Of a stretch of DNA of 64,000 nucleotides, positions 24,641 to 33,502 are shown piece by piece. The stretch lies in contig CAZSHS010000005.1 in the NCBI GenBank assembly GCA_964606665.1, positions 62,001-126,000 on the forward strand, read 5' to 3'. The stretch comes from Aved-18 sp964606665 (GTDB lineage Bacteria; Cyanobacteriota; Vampirovibrionia; Obscuribacterales; Obscuribacteraceae). Each line of letters starts with the position of its first letter. Position 1 is the stretch's first letter. The notes beneath the pieces were generated by a model that saw nothing but the letters and a program-made list of their open reading frames with translations, had not been told where the DNA came from and ran no database searches. Made by a program: the position numbers and the translations under genes.

Positions 24641-25725
24641 TAGTTGTTGAATTCAAAAGATTCTTTCAAACGTCTTTGTTGTTCATCGAGAATATTTGCT
24701 TCGATGACCTTTTCCAAATCGCCTTCCAGAATCTGCTGCAATGAGAAGTTTTCGTTCAAACGATGATCTGTGACACGATTGTCTTTGTAATTATATGTGC
24801 GAATTTTTTCTGAGCGATCGCCTGTTCCCACCTGCGACTTGCGCTGGTCGTAAATTGCTTTTTGCTGTTCTTCCAATTGAATTTTATAAAGCTTGTTGCG
24901 CAAAATTTGCTTGGCGCGCTCTTTGTTTTGTAGCTGACTACGCTCTTCTGAACAAGCAACTTGAATGCCCGATGGTTTGTGCACAATACGCACAGCAGTT
25001 TCTACTTTGTTTACGTTTTGACCACCAGCACCACCAGAGCGCATGGTAGAAATTTCGAGATCTGTTTCTAATAGCTCCACTTCGACTTCTTCAGCCTCAG
25101 GCATCACAGCCACCGTCGCAGTAGAAGTATGAACACGTCCTTGAGCTTCGGTCTGCGGAACACGCTGGACACGATGCACGCCAGATTCAAATTTGAATTG
25201 ACGATAAGCACCATCTGCTTTGACGCTGAAAATGACTTCTTTGTAGCCGCCAAGTTCAGCCTCGTGGAAGCTTTCCACTTCGTACTTCCAACCAAGCTTA
25301 TCTGCATAACGCGAATACATGCGCAGCAAATCGCCCGCAAAAATGGAAGCTTCATCGCCCCCAGCACCAGCTCTAATTTCAACCATGATGCTTTTATCGT
25401 CGTTAGGATCAACTGGCAAGAGTAAGAGTTTGAGCAGTTCTACGAGCTCCAAATCTTTTTTGCGCAGCTCTTCGATTTGATGTTCAATTTCCAAACGCTC
25501 GTCTTTATCCTGAGTTTCTCGCAGCATTGCCTGCCACTCATCCAGATCTTTCAAAAGCTGTCTGTAGTCGTCATACGCTTTTATGGTCGGCTCCAATTGT
25601 CGTCTTGTGCGAGCCAGAACTTTTAATTTGTTCTGATCCGAAACGATATTGGGGTCTGCCAACTGTGAATCGATCTCCTTAAAGGTAGCTTCGATCTCAT
25701 CCAGTTTAACGATTAGGTGATCCAT
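24640..25725 (-). CDS. prfA: Peptide chain release factor 1
   Basis: Terminates translation at UAA and UAG. 361 residues, normal length: stop-codon tripeptide PQT (190-192; PxT marks RF1 rather than RF2) and catalytic GGQ (234-236) in GGAGGQNVNK. The ATG at 25725 is the family start; the open frame upstream runs through a tRNA gene and is not coding. It lies downstream of tRNA-Ser and overlaps prmC by one base. The presence of RF1 means UAG is a stop in this organism. Confidence 0.97.
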   Translation of the reverse strand: MDHLIVKLDEIEATFKEIDSQLADPNIVSDQNKLKVLARTRRQLEPTIKAYDDYRQLLKDLDEWQAMLRETQDKDERLEIEHQIEELRKKDLELVELLKLLLLPVDPNDDKSIMVEIRAGAGGDEASIFAGDLLRMYSRYADKLGWKYEVESFHEAELGGYKEVIFSVKADGAYRQFKFESGVHRVQRVPQTEAQGRVHTSTATVAVMPEAEEVEVELLETDLEISTMRSGGAGGQNVNKVETAVRIVHKPSGIQVACSEERSQLQNKERAKQILRNKLYKIQLEEQQKAIYDQRKSQVGTGDRSEKIRTYNYKDNRVTDHRLNENFSLQQILEGDLEKVIEANILDEQQRRLKESFEFNN

Positions 25726-25758
25726 AACGGGCGCCGCTTTAGTTTTGCAAATAAAAAT

Positions 25759-25843
25759 CGGAGAGGGAGGGATTCGAACCCTCGCTGCCTTTCGACAGAC
25801 AGTCTTTCCAGGACTGCACGATAGACCACTCTGACACCTCTCC
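25759..25843 (-). tRNA. tRNA-Ser (anticodon GGA)
   Basis: Acceptor arm GGAGAGG (25843-25837) pairs with CCTCTCC (25766-25760), discriminator G. Anticodon stem CAGTC/GACTG with loop CTGGAAA, anticodon GGA. Long variable arm as expected for serine; GGTTCGAATCC T arm. No encoded CCA. Reads UCC and UCU. It lies just upstream of prfA on the same strand. Confidence 0.95.
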
Positions 25844-25885
25844 AAGTGTCAAATGGAATTATAACAGTCCTGAACTGACTTCGAA

Positions 25886-26692
25886 CTAGACAGTCTGAGG
25901 AGTACGGGCTACACGCTTGGCTCCCGCTTCGATAATGGCTGTAAAATCGCCAGCTTTTAAGCTAGCGCCGCCCACCAAGCTGCCATCGATGTTTGGCTTG
26001 GCAAGTTGCTCCTCGCAATTAGCCGGTGTCACGCTGCCGCCGTAGAGCACGGGCACTTTATCTCCGGGCTTTGAAGCAGACTTGTAATATTCGTTTATGG
26101 TCGTTCTGATAAGACCGCAAACACGATTGGCTTCTTCTGAGTCGCATGACTTGCCTGTACCGATCGCCCAGACTGGTTCATAAGCAATAATTAAGGACTC
26201 AAGCTCCTGCTCAGCGATGTCTTGCAAAGCGCCTGCAACTTGCTTGGCGACCACCTTGTCTGTGAGGTTCCCTTCGCGCTCATCGAGCGATTCGCCCACA
26301 CATACAATAGGAATGAGCTTGTGTTTTAGCGCTGCTTTCAATTTTTGATTTACGCTCAAGTCGGTCTCGCCGAAAAATTGACGACGCTCCGAGTGACCGA
26401 TCAAAATATATTGAACGCCTAAATCAAGCAGCATAGGGGCGGAAATTTCGCCTGTAAATGCGCCGCTGTCGCGGTAATCCATGTTTTGCGCACCGATTGC
26501 CAAGTTTTTGTTGCCGGACAAGGTGGTGGTTACAGCAGGCAAAGAAGTAAAGGTAGGACACAAAACGATGTGTGGAAGGTCTTTCTGTGAAAGCTTATCT
26601 ACTGCAGCACTCAGCTCCCTAGCCAACTCGCGAGCTTCGCCGGCGGTCTTGTTCATTTTCCAGTTTCCTGCAATTATCGTTTTTCGGCTCAT
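25886..26692 (-). CDS. tpiA: Triosephosphate isomerase
   Basis: Interconverts glyceraldehyde-3-phosphate and dihydroxyacetone phosphate. 268 residues: Lys12 (GNWKMN), His100 (IGHSERR), catalytic Glu172 (YEPVWAIGTG) and phosphate loop LYGGSV. Full family length. It reads toward tRNA-Ser/prfA; its promoter lies in the 87-base divergent gap (26693-26779). Confidence 0.97.
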   Translation of the reverse strand: MSRKTIIAGNWKMNKTAGEARELARELSAAVDKLSQKDLPHIVLCPTFTSLPAVTTTLSGNKNLAIGAQNMDYRDSGAFTGEISAPMLLDLGVQYILIGHSERRQFFGETDLSVNQKLKAALKHKLIPIVCVGESLDEREGNLTDKVVAKQVAGALQDIAEQELESLIIAYEPVWAIGTGKSCDSEEANRVCGLIRTTINEYYKSASKPGDKVPVLYGGSVTPANCEEQLAKPNIDGSLVGGASLKAGDFTAIIEAGAKRVARTPQTV

Positions 26693-26779
26693 GACTTTAT
26701 CCTGTTAAATTGTTGGATGCGCGCATTACATATACACTGCGCAAATTCTAGAACGAAAAGATAGTAAATTAGTTGTTCA

Positions 26780-28084
26780 ATGACTGAAAGTTTTCAATCG
26801 CGAATAGAAAAAGCAGGTGCTTTGCTCGATGACGGCAAGTTCGACCTGTGTCTTTCGACGATGAAAAGTATCTGGCTCAATGCACCTGAAAATGCCGAGA
26901 TTATTAGTTTGTTTTCACGCTACGCCCGGGCCTTAAATCAAAACGAGTTAGCAATAGCGCTTGAGCGTCTAGCGGACAAAGTCAAAAGCGCAAAAACTTT
27001 AGACGAAAATCCGCAGGAAGTTTTTGAGGCGGCTTACCATCTGGTTGGTCAGCGCTATTTCGACATCGGACGCAACTTACTTCAAAAATGCCTAGACAAA
27101 TTTCCAGCCAATAACACAGTGCGCTACGAACTTGCTTTTGCACAAATGTCTCTTGGTCAGTTTAAAGAAGCAATTGGCAATTTCGAACAAGTTGTAAAAC
27201 TAGAAGAAGATTTCGATACTGTTTTAAATTTGTCGGCTTGCTATGCCCTTACGCGCGATTTAAAAAATGTCGAAAATACAATTAGACGATTGGAGAAGCT
27301 TGCATCTGATCAGGAAGAAAAAAATGAAATAGCGCACCGCAAAATGATTCTAAAGCGCTTGCATTTTATGGCTAGCAAAAAAGAGTTCAATAAACAAGAC
27401 TGGTTTTTCGTTTTGTACGGCACCATTTTGCTTGGCTACAAAGCGCCTTCGCAAGCCAATACAAATGTTGGCCCCCAGGTCGATGCCTTTGATGTTCTAG
27501 TTCCCAACCACAACATGAAAGCTATTGCCGGGACTCTTGCTGTGCTCAAAGGCGTTCTACGAGGACTTGAAATTGAACCAGAAGCAATTGAGTATTACAA
27601 CACTTACGCAAAGCCACTTGCTCAGGTTGAAGCTCGACTGTTTGATTTAACGGTCGAAAATTACACTGGTCCAGACCGTCCCGATTACGCTCTAATGCTC
27701 ATGAACAGTGCCGACGAGATTGTTGGACCGCATCAGGCATTCGTCGAAAACTGCGACAATCGCGCTATATTTGCTTACTCTCTAAATCTTGATGTGCCGC
27801 TGCCAGTGACACCAGATATCGTTGGGCATTTAGGACAAATAAGATTACCGTGGGACAACGACATAAAAATGTCCGACGACCCGGAACATTCGAATAAAAT
27901 CTTGGCAGAAGCTATGCCCAGAATTTTAGAAATTGCATCGCACATGGAAAATGATGCTGAGGTTATTGGCACCATAACTGATACCGTGCTTTACTACAAT
28001 CCGAAGCTTGAAATGTTGTCAGTCCAGAACAGTCAGAAAATTCATCGCCGCCCCGAATTCACGGCTGAGATACATGATTATTAG
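26780..28084 (+). CDS. Cytoplasmic TPR-containing protein of unknown function
   Basis: 434 residues with no signal peptide. Tetratricopeptide-like helices lie in about residues 1-200 (FDIGRNLLQKCLDKFPANN, FAQMSLGQFKEAIGNFEQV, VLNLSACYALTRDL). The second half (about 205-434) is not TPR and is unassigned; it includes LPWDNDIKMSDDPEHS and ends in a charged tail. The last 11 bases overlap the cobS start, so the two are coupled, though no functional link is known. No clear ribosome site precedes the ATG. Confidence 0.72.
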   Translation: MTESFQSRIEKAGALLDDGKFDLCLSTMKSIWLNAPENAEIISLFSRYARALNQNELAIALERLADKVKSAKTLDENPQEVFEAAYHLVGQRYFDIGRNLLQKCLDKFPANNTVRYELAFAQMSLGQFKEAIGNFEQVVKLEEDFDTVLNLSACYALTRDLKNVENTIRRLEKLASDQEEKNEIAHRKMILKRLHFMASKKEFNKQDWFFVLYGTILLGYKAPSQANTNVGPQVDAFDVLVPNHNMKAIAGTLAVLKGVLRGLEIEPEAIEYYNTYAKPLAQVEARLFDLTVENYTGPDRPDYALMLMNSADEIVGPHQAFVENCDNRAIFAYSLNLDVPLPVTPDIVGHLGQIRLPWDNDIKMSDDPEHSNKILAEAMPRILEIASHMENDAEVIGTITDTVLYYNPKLEMLSVQNSQKIHRRPEFTAEIHDY

Positions 28085-28838
28085 TAAGTTTCTTGCCACG
28101 CTTGGTTATGTAACTTCTCTTCCGGTGGGAAAGCACGCAAGCTCAGAAGATTTGATATCGGGTCTGGGCAAATACTTACCCATTGCCGGTATCGTCATTG
28201 GTGCTTTAACTTGCGCCATTTACGTTCCACTTGTTTTAATTCAAGCAAATGATTTTGTTGGTTCAGCCATTCTTGCCACTGTCTTGATTGCCTTAAGCGG
28301 CGGCTTGCATCTAGACGGCTTAATGGACACAGCCGACGGAATCTGCTCGCATAAAGAGCGCGCCATCATGCTTGAAATCATGAAAGATTCACGCGTCGGA
28401 AACTTTGGTGCTGTTACCGGCATCTTGGCTATTTTATTGAAGACCTGCGCAATTGCTGCTTTATTTTCTTTACCTGTCAAAGCGATGGCGGCACTGATTT
28501 TAATTCCTTGTTGGGCGCGATGGACAGAGCTTTACGCCATAGCCAACTTTTCATATGCTCGTGAATTTGGTAGCGGAAAAATCTGGCACGAAACCACTAA
28601 AAAATCTGATCTTTTAATTGGCGCTTTGATACCACTTACAGTGACTGTACTTTTAACCACTTATGATGCTTTCTATGTCGCTGCGCTAATTCCAGCGACA
28701 ATTGTTCCCGGCGTTATTGCCGCTCACTGGCTCAATTCTAAACTGCAAGGACAAACCGGCGACACTTACGGCGCGGTGGTAGAAGTCTCAGAGACACTTG
28801 GATTGGTTTGCGCGAGTTTTATTGCTGTGTATTGGTAA
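28074..28838 (+). CDS. cobS: Adenosylcobinamide-GDP ribazoletransferase CobS
   Basis: Last or penultimate step of cobalamin synthesis, joining adenosylcobinamide-GDP and alpha-ribazole in the inner membrane. 254 residues, multi-pass: several hydrophobic segments, signature GGLHLDGLMDTADG, KDSRVGNFG and the C-terminal GDTYGAVVE motif. The ATG at 28074 lies inside the TPR gene end (11-base overlap). No other cobalamin genes are nearby and no B12-riboswitch-like element was seen, so it may serve salvage. Confidence 0.93.
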   Translation: MIISKFLATLGYVTSLPVGKHASSEDLISGLGKYLPIAGIVIGALTCAIYVPLVLIQANDFVGSAILATVLIALSGGLHLDGLMDTADGICSHKERAIMLEIMKDSRVGNFGAVTGILAILLKTCAIAALFSLPVKAMAALILIPCWARWTELYAIANFSYAREFGSGKIWHETTKKSDLLIGALIPLTVTVLLTTYDAFYVAALIPATIVPGVIAAHWLNSKLQGQTGDTYGAVVEVSETLGLVCASFIAVYW

Positions 28839-28856
28839 GCATAAAAACCACCATGC

Positions 28857-30116
28857 CTAGGGCAATGACTTTAGCTCCAGAAATGTTCTAGCGATATAGA
28901 ATTCGTCTTCATCTTTATTGCCGATTTGTACTATCCAGTTAAAATAGACTTGCGCTTCTTTCGCTTTTTTCAATCGCAATAATTCAAGTGCCATCATCGT
29001 TTTAGCGATTACTTGATACTTTTGCGATTGAGAAACAGCAAGAACTTTATCTTCCTTCGCAGTTCCTTCCATATAAGCTTGAATCAACGCCAATTTATTC
29101 TTCTCAGAAAGCTTTCTGGTAATTATTGATTCGGCGATCGATTCTTTTTGCATACCTGCAAGCTTGTAGATGAAAGCAGCGAGCATGTGGGCCCTGATTT
29201 TCCTATCTTGCTCTGTGTATAAATCAGCAGACTTTTTGTAAAAGCTGGCCGCTTTAACAAAGTCTCTCTGCAAGAAATAAACCAAACCTGAATTCTGTAC
29301 GGGGTAAGCAGTTTTAGAATTTAATTTAATAGCGACTTCACTGTCGGCAAGGGAGCCCTTGTAGTCTTTTAAATCAATCTTTTCAAAACCTCGATTAGTA
29401 TAAAATACATCGTTTTTTGGTTCTAATTGGATTGCTTTTGTTACATCATCTATAGCCTTTTGAGTCTGCCCCATGCGGCTATACAGTTGAGCGCGAATAC
29501 CATAAGCGTCTGCTGATTTAGGTGAAGTCTTGACGAAGTTTTCAGCAAGAGGAATCGCTTCTTTATATTTTCGAAAATGTATATGCCATCGCAAAAGCTC
29601 AAACTTCACATCCGAATTCGACGGATCGAGCGCCTGTGCTTTTTTTATATCTTCAAGAGACTTCGCTTCGTTTTCGAGGTCTATGTAAGCCTCGGCACGC
29701 TCTAGATAGGGTCGGACCTCGCGATCATTTTTCTGAATAATCAATGTCAAATCATCAATGGCACCTTTATAGTCTTCCAATTCAGCTTTAGAAGCCGCTC
29801 TCATCCTCAGGGCATTTTTAGATCCCGGTTTTAGATAAAGTGCAACATTACAATCTTCCAACGCGCCTTTGAAATTTCCATCCTGCCCACGCAATGTGGC
29901 TCTTAATACAAAGGCTTCAGCATTTTGAGGATACGCTTGAATGGCTTTGTCAATCTCCTTAAGGGCGCCAACTCTATCATTAAAAGCCAACTTTATTTGC
30001 GCACTGGCAAGCAGCCTAAGCTGCTCGATTGGATTGTTTGCAAATGCCATTTCACTGCTTGTACAGATTAAGAAGACAGAAGCAAGTAGTGCCGCCTTTA
30101 ATCGCTTTGTTAACAT
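28857..30116 (-). CDS. Secreted TPR-repeat protein
   Basis: 419 residues. Signal peptide (KRLKAALLASVFLICTSS, cleavage near AFA-NN), then a nearly continuous array of about nine tetratricopeptide repeats (RVGALKEIDKAIQAYPQN, FKGALEDCNVALYLKPGS, TQKAIDDVTKAIQLEPKN). A scaffold for protein contacts in the periplasm or outer membrane. GGAGA lies 9 bases before the ATG. Divergent from the CULT gene (48 bases between), convergent with cobS. Confidence 0.85.
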   Translation of the reverse strand: MLTKRLKAALLASVFLICTSSEMAFANNPIEQLRLLASAQIKLAFNDRVGALKEIDKAIQAYPQNAEAFVLRATLRGQDGNFKGALEDCNVALYLKPGSKNALRMRAASKAELEDYKGAIDDLTLIIQKNDREVRPYLERAEAYIDLENEAKSLEDIKKAQALDPSNSDVKFELLRWHIHFRKYKEAIPLAENFVKTSPKSADAYGIRAQLYSRMGQTQKAIDDVTKAIQLEPKNDVFYTNRGFEKIDLKDYKGSLADSEVAIKLNSKTAYPVQNSGLVYFLQRDFVKAASFYKKSADLYTEQDRKIRAHMLAAFIYKLAGMQKESIAESIITRKLSEKNKLALIQAYMEGTAKEDKVLAVSQSQKYQVIAKTMMALELLRLKKAKEAQVYFNWIVQIGNKDEDEFYIARTFLELKSLP

Positions 30117-30164
30117 GCAGATTATTCTCCAGGCAGTAAAAAATCATAATGATATCGCGAAAAG

Positions 30165-30578
30165 ATGGAAAGTATATTAGGACCAATGCATGTAAAATCG
30201 AACCTACTTTTAGAGCACCAATTTAGATTGAGCAAAACAAGCGAAGCCCTAATTACCGACACCAACGAAAAGTCTGAAGAAGAAACGCAAAAAGCAGTTC
30301 GATGCAAGACTTGTAACTTTGAAATTACAGATCCGTCTTTTGCAGTCGAGCCGCATGAACACACGTTTCGCAATCCGGCTGGTTATTCATTTCACCTAAT
30401 TTGTTTCAGCTCTGCGCCTGGTGCGTCGGAAGCTGGTGAAGCAACTAAAGAAGCAACGTGGTTTGCGGGTTACGCTTGGACTTTTGCCATTTGCTCAAAT
30501 TGTCACAATCATTTGGGGTGGTTTTATAGTGGTGACAAAAGTTTTGTCGGTCTAATTGCAACACGGGTTTTGCGTTAA
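30165..30578 (+). CDS. Bacterial CULT-domain (cereblon-type) protein
   Basis: 137 residues. The C-terminal 95 match the CULT domain, the ligand and thalidomide-binding fold of human cereblon also found in single-domain bacterial proteins such as that of Magnetospirillum. Zinc pairs Cys47/Cys50 (CKTC) and Cys110/Cys113 (CSNC), and the aromatic cage: Trp99 and Trp105 in TWFAGYAW, Trp119 in HLGWFY. NPAGYSFHL precedes the cage as in the family. No signal peptide is evident; the N-terminal 45 residues are polar. The ATG at 30165 is used, but MHV at 30186 is possible. The natural ligand of bacterial CULT proteins is uncertain. Confidence 0.85.
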   Translation: MESILGPMHVKSNLLLEHQFRLSKTSEALITDTNEKSEEETQKAVRCKTCNFEITDPSFAVEPHEHTFRNPAGYSFHLICFSSAPGASEAGEATKEATWFAGYAWTFAICSNCHNHLGWFYSGDKSFVGLIATRVLR

Positions 30579-31009
30579 TATCATTTTGAAACGGGATAAT
30601 TAAAGCGCTGGCCGATTAGTGTTTCAGGATGTCGAAACAAATACTCGAACATTCCCAGTCCAACAGGCTGCTCGATACCATACTGATTTGAACGAGCGTA
30701 CCACTGCTGAAAAATTATCACTACAATCAACCACAACAAACAACTGTCTACTCGCATTGCAATTTCCCCCGTCGAGTTTGCTCAATCAAACTACGATAGA
30801 GTTAAAATTTCTTGGAGTTACGAACACTTCTTGGAATGATTAGTTGCAAAAAATTACTTGATTAAGTCAACTAATTCCAAGTTAGATCTAGTGCAGATTA
30901 ATCGATCTAGCCTCCTCGATTAATCACAGGGGGGACGCAAAATGTTCAGTCTAGTTCCCAAAATGCCATAATAAATACGCACGCCCCGAACTGTGGAGAC
31001 AATAACTAG
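30579..31009 (+). other. 431-base intergenic region without a convincing gene
   Basis: One short frame (30619-30843, GTG start) has no ribosome site, signal peptide or recognisable motif and is not called. The downstream third contains an inverted repeat, a strong ribosome-site-like AGGGGGG and a 9-codon frame, described separately. Confidence 0.4.
30896..30971 (+). promoter_or_regulatory. Leader hairpin, anti-SD segment and 9-codon leader frame
   Basis: Perfect 9-bp inverted repeat GATTAATCG (30896-30904) with CGATTAATC (30917-30925). Its loop contains CCTCCT (30911-30916), which can pair with the ribosome-site-like AGGGGGG (30928-30934) just after the stem. That site sits 7 bases before an ATG (30942) opening a 9-codon frame MFSLVPKMP that ends at 30971. 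The layout suggests translational control ahead of the hydrolase gene at 31010; unproven. Confidence 0.35.
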
Positions 31010-32113
31010 ATGAAAATCCTGAAGTATTTTGCTCTAGCTGTTGTCTTTGTCGTCGGATTGCTCATCTGGCAAGCGCCCAATATCTGGTCAAAAATGGTCG
31101 GTGGCACCACTGGTGTGACTTCGCATTCTTTGAGCAAGGAGGACAAGGCGGACAGAATTCTCATCCTGGGAAACAGTCTCACCTTTTACAACGATGCTCC
31201 TTCGCTTCTAGCTGATATGTTGAAGAAAGCCGACCCAAACCGAAGTTATTTTCTAACATCGGCATCGTGGCCTGGATACACGCTCAATAATCATTTGAAT
31301 CGCAAAGAGGTAAAAGAGCTTTTCACGGAAAACTGGAACACAGTCATTTTACAAGGTCATAGTGGTGCCGCATTTGAAGGCAAAGGTTATGTAGAAAATT
31401 CAATTAAAGAACTTTTGCCACTCGTCGAAAAGTCGCATGCAAAGCCAATTAGCATAATGACATATGCAGACAAATGTTATTTCAATAATCAGTCCGTTAT
31501 AAGTCAGTCATACAGAGAAGCTAGCTACAAGCTAAAAGTTCCCACAATTGCAATAGGCGATATGTTTTTTCACATTCAGGAGACGAATCCTGAAATCGAG
31601 CTGTATAGCCCAGATTCACATCATCCCGGGATAAACGGTACTTATATTTATTGCCTTGCAATATTCAAGCAACTTTTCGGCGATGAAAAGTTCGCTAAAC
31701 TCGCTAACTTCACTCCCAGGAATCTAGACCCGAAAATTTGCAAAACATTATACGAATGTGTGCGCAACTGGGACACAATTGTACAATCGCATCCTGAGTA
31801 CAGTGAACAGTTGCCTGACGCGCGCATGGATATTGCCGAAGCACTCATAAGCGCAAACAAGTACGATGACGCCGAGAATTTACTGACACGACGTATCAAA
31901 GCTATCGATGCCGCTTCTCCATCTGAACTAAAATTACTACCTACTGGGCAAACTCTGGTATTACTTGCACAGTCGCAACTGGCGCAGGATACGCCCGATA
32001 AGAACAAGCTTGCGCATGACAATCTGGTGCGTGCAGAACAAATATTTTTAAAAGTCGAAGGTGTTAATGGAGACACCGTGCGACGCATAAAAACGGTGTT
32101 GAATAACCAGTAG
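31010..32113 (+). CDS. Membrane-anchored SGNH/GDSL-like hydrolase with C-terminal helical repeats
   Basis: 367 residues. An N-terminal membrane anchor or signal (about 5-22) is followed by an SGNH-hydrolase domain (about 45-230): block I ILILGNSLTF (nucleophile Ser in GNS), LQGHSG, and block V SPDSHHPG with the catalytic Asp and His. The C-terminal 120 residues look like TPR-type helices (ALISANKYDDAENLL). Likely an extracytoplasmic esterase or O-deacetylase, substrate unknown. GGAG lies 12 bases before the ATG, a rather long spacing. Confidence 0.78.
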   Translation: MKILKYFALAVVFVVGLLIWQAPNIWSKMVGGTTGVTSHSLSKEDKADRILILGNSLTFYNDAPSLLADMLKKADPNRSYFLTSASWPGYTLNNHLNRKEVKELFTENWNTVILQGHSGAAFEGKGYVENSIKELLPLVEKSHAKPISIMTYADKCYFNNQSVISQSYREASYKLKVPTIAIGDMFFHIQETNPEIELYSPDSHHPGINGTYIYCLAIFKQLFGDEKFAKLANFTPRNLDPKICKTLYECVRNWDTIVQSHPEYSEQLPDARMDIAEALISANKYDDAENLLTRRIKAIDAASPSELKLLPTGQTLVLLAQSQLAQDTPDKNKLAHDNLVRAEQIFLKVEGVNGDTVRRIKTVLNNQ

Positions 32114-32144
32114 TAAGAATCAGTAAAGTCGCCAAAAACAAATC

Positions 32145-32183
32145 GCACAGCGCCCTGAAAGTGGAAGAGCATAAGCGCTGTGC
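32145..32183 (+). terminator. Hairpin after hydrolase gene
   Basis: Perfect 9-bp stem GCACAGCGC (32145-32153) with GCGCTGTGC (32175-32183), a 21-nt loop, 32 bases after the stop. No T-run follows, so it may be a stabilising 3' hairpin rather than an intrinsic terminator. Confidence 0.4.
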
Positions 32184-32311
32184 AATCCTATTCTTCACTT
32201 AGCACAGAAACTATTTGCGTCTACCAGAAAAAGTTTTGCAAGCCAGACCCGATCTGGTAGCAGCTTACAGAATCGACATCGAAATGTAGGCTACGACAGT
32301 TCGAGCAAGAG

Positions 32312-32348
32312 TGGACCTGACCACCTCGCGGTTAGGTCCATTGATTTT
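32312..32348. terminator. Hairpin between convergent genes, possible terminator
   Basis: 11-bp stem TGGACCTGACC (32312-32322) with GGTTAGGTCCA (32330-32340), one G-T wobble, 7-nt loop, followed by TTGATTTT. It lies between the convergent hydrolase and secreted-protein genes. The rest of 32184-32311 shows only a small CCAGA/TCTGG hairpin. Confidence 0.5.
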
Positions 32349-32358
32349 GCAAGTTTAT

Positions 32359-33072
32359 TTATCGTTGATAGAAAATCGCCCAGTTAGTTTGTTTATTTGT
32401 TTTAGAGCGATCGTTGCCTATTGGTACAACTTTCTCTTGAGACGGAAGTCTGAACCAACCTTCGTCCCAAGCTCCCATGTCCGTGTAAAGCGCGTCTTGC
32501 ACACCAAGCGCAACCAAATCGCGATTGAAAGTTTGGAAATCGATTCCTTTAAAACTCTCCACTACGCCTTCTCGTCCATCTGTAAACTTGACGATGGCGC
32601 GCATCTGAAATTTCTTTTTGTCCTTAAAACTTGCAGCGGTTTTATTTTGGACTAATTGATATTGCTGAAACAAAGAGGCTCTGCGCTCTCTAAGTGACGC
32701 AATAAATTCAGGAGTGAACTTTGCGCCTTTTTCAATTGGGAAAATCTCGAACTTTCCACCTTCAATTAAGATGGCACCACCAATGGTTTTCGATATTGCT
32801 TTTGCGTTATACACGTTTCCTTTGTAGGAATAAATGCCGACGATGGTATCAGTTGTGGTGGTAAATGCCGCAGGAATGCAAAACTTGATTTTAGAATCAG
32901 TCTTGCTTGGGCGCTTAGTTTCCCATCCAAAGGCAAGATCGCCTTTGTCAAAAAAGTGATATCTAACACCAGTGGGTCCGGTCATCAAACTAACTTTTAC
33001 GTCCGCTGCAAATACGCTTGTGGGAATGAGCGCGAAAATGAGTGGTGCCAAAAATCTTAAGGGTTGAAGCAT
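32359..33072 (-). CDS. Secreted protein of unknown function
   Basis: 237 residues from the ATG at 33072, chosen because a signal peptide starts there (LRFLAPLIFALIPTSVFA, cleavage before ADV). The mature part has IGGAILIEGGKFEIFP and DMGAWDEGWFRLP. These faintly recall phosphodiester-glycosidase (NAGPA/DUF2233) proteins, but the match is too weak to assign. Divergent from the toxin-antitoxin pair. Confidence 0.65.
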   Translation of the reverse strand: MLQPLRFLAPLIFALIPTSVFAADVKVSLMTGPTGVRYHFFDKGDLAFGWETKRPSKTDSKIKFCIPAAFTTTTDTIVGIYSYKGNVYNAKAISKTIGGAILIEGGKFEIFPIEKGAKFTPEFIASLRERRASLFQQYQLVQNKTAASFKDKKKFQMRAIVKFTDGREGVVESFKGIDFQTFNRDLVALGVQDALYTDMGAWDEGWFRLPSQEKVVPIGNDRSKTNKQTNWAIFYQR

Positions 33073-33156
33073 TTGTAGATTATACAAGTACTTGCGTGTT
33101 TGTGTTTGACAAGGAATCGACATTCCGCCCTCATTCAGTTGAAAATTAGTGAGCGA

Positions 33157-33186
33157 TTGACAGATGATACAGAATTTTGTATCATC
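33157..33186 (+). promoter_or_regulatory. higBA promoter and operator
   Basis: Consensus -35 TTGACA (33157-33162), 17-base spacer, -10 TATCAT (33180-33185). The spacer and -10 lie in a palindrome: GATGATACA (33163-33171) with TGTATCATC (33178-33186), spacer GAATTT. This is the classic position for autorepression by a toxin-antitoxin complex. Transcription should start near 33191-33193, leaving almost no leader before the GTG at 33197. Confidence 0.75.
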
Positions 33187-33196
33187 GAGGTGAAGG

Positions 33197-33502
33197 GTGG
33201 ATGAAAAGCCTATTGTTTTCCTAGGTAGAACTAGAAAAATAATCGATAACTTTCCGAAACAGGCTTATGAGAAGGCCCTTCTGGAACTCCGGTTACTGAG
33301 AGAAGGTGAAGAACCTGACGACTGGAAACCAATGAGTTCAATAGGACTTGGTGTGTGTGAAATCCGAATTCATCGCCCTTTTGAACATCGAATTGTTTAT
33401 GTTGCAAAATTTTCCGATGCAATTTACGTTCTCCACGCCTTCGAAAAGAAAACACAAAAAAACTTCCAGCCGACATATTCAGTTAGCGAAATCAGCATAT
33501 GA
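33197..33502 (+). CDS. higB: HigB/Gp49-family (RelE superfamily) toxin
   Basis: 101 residues, the normal size for this mRNA-cleaving toxin family. Typical motifs: PDDWKPMSSIGLGVCEIRI, RIVYVAKFSDAIYVLHAF and EKKTQK at the C-terminus, which carry the basic residues used on the ribosome. The GTG start fits the family alignment (VFLGRTRKII next). The antitoxin gene overlaps its end by 4 bases. The toxin-first order is usual for higBA. Confidence 0.88.
   Translation: MDEKPIVFLGRTRKIIDNFPKQAYEKALLELRLLREGEEPDDWKPMSSIGLGVCEIRIHRPFEHRIVYVAKFSDAIYVLHAFEKKTQKNFQPTYSVSEISI

Noticed and set aside
25726..25845. N-terminal extension of prfA
   Set aside because: The extended frame reads through tRNA-Ser; the conserved RF1 sequence begins at the ATG at 25725.
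28074..28838. B12 riboswitch controlling cobS
   Set aside because: cobS starts inside the upstream TPR gene and no B12-box-like sequence or large leader is present.
30619..30843. 74-codon frame in the intergenic region after the CULT gene
   Set aside because: GTG start without a ribosome site, no recognisable motif or signal, and polar residue use unlike neighbouring genes.
30896..30934. Compact H-type pseudoknot
   Set aside because: Only 2 bases would span the 9-bp stem, too few for a relaxed pseudoknot; kept only as alternative pairings.
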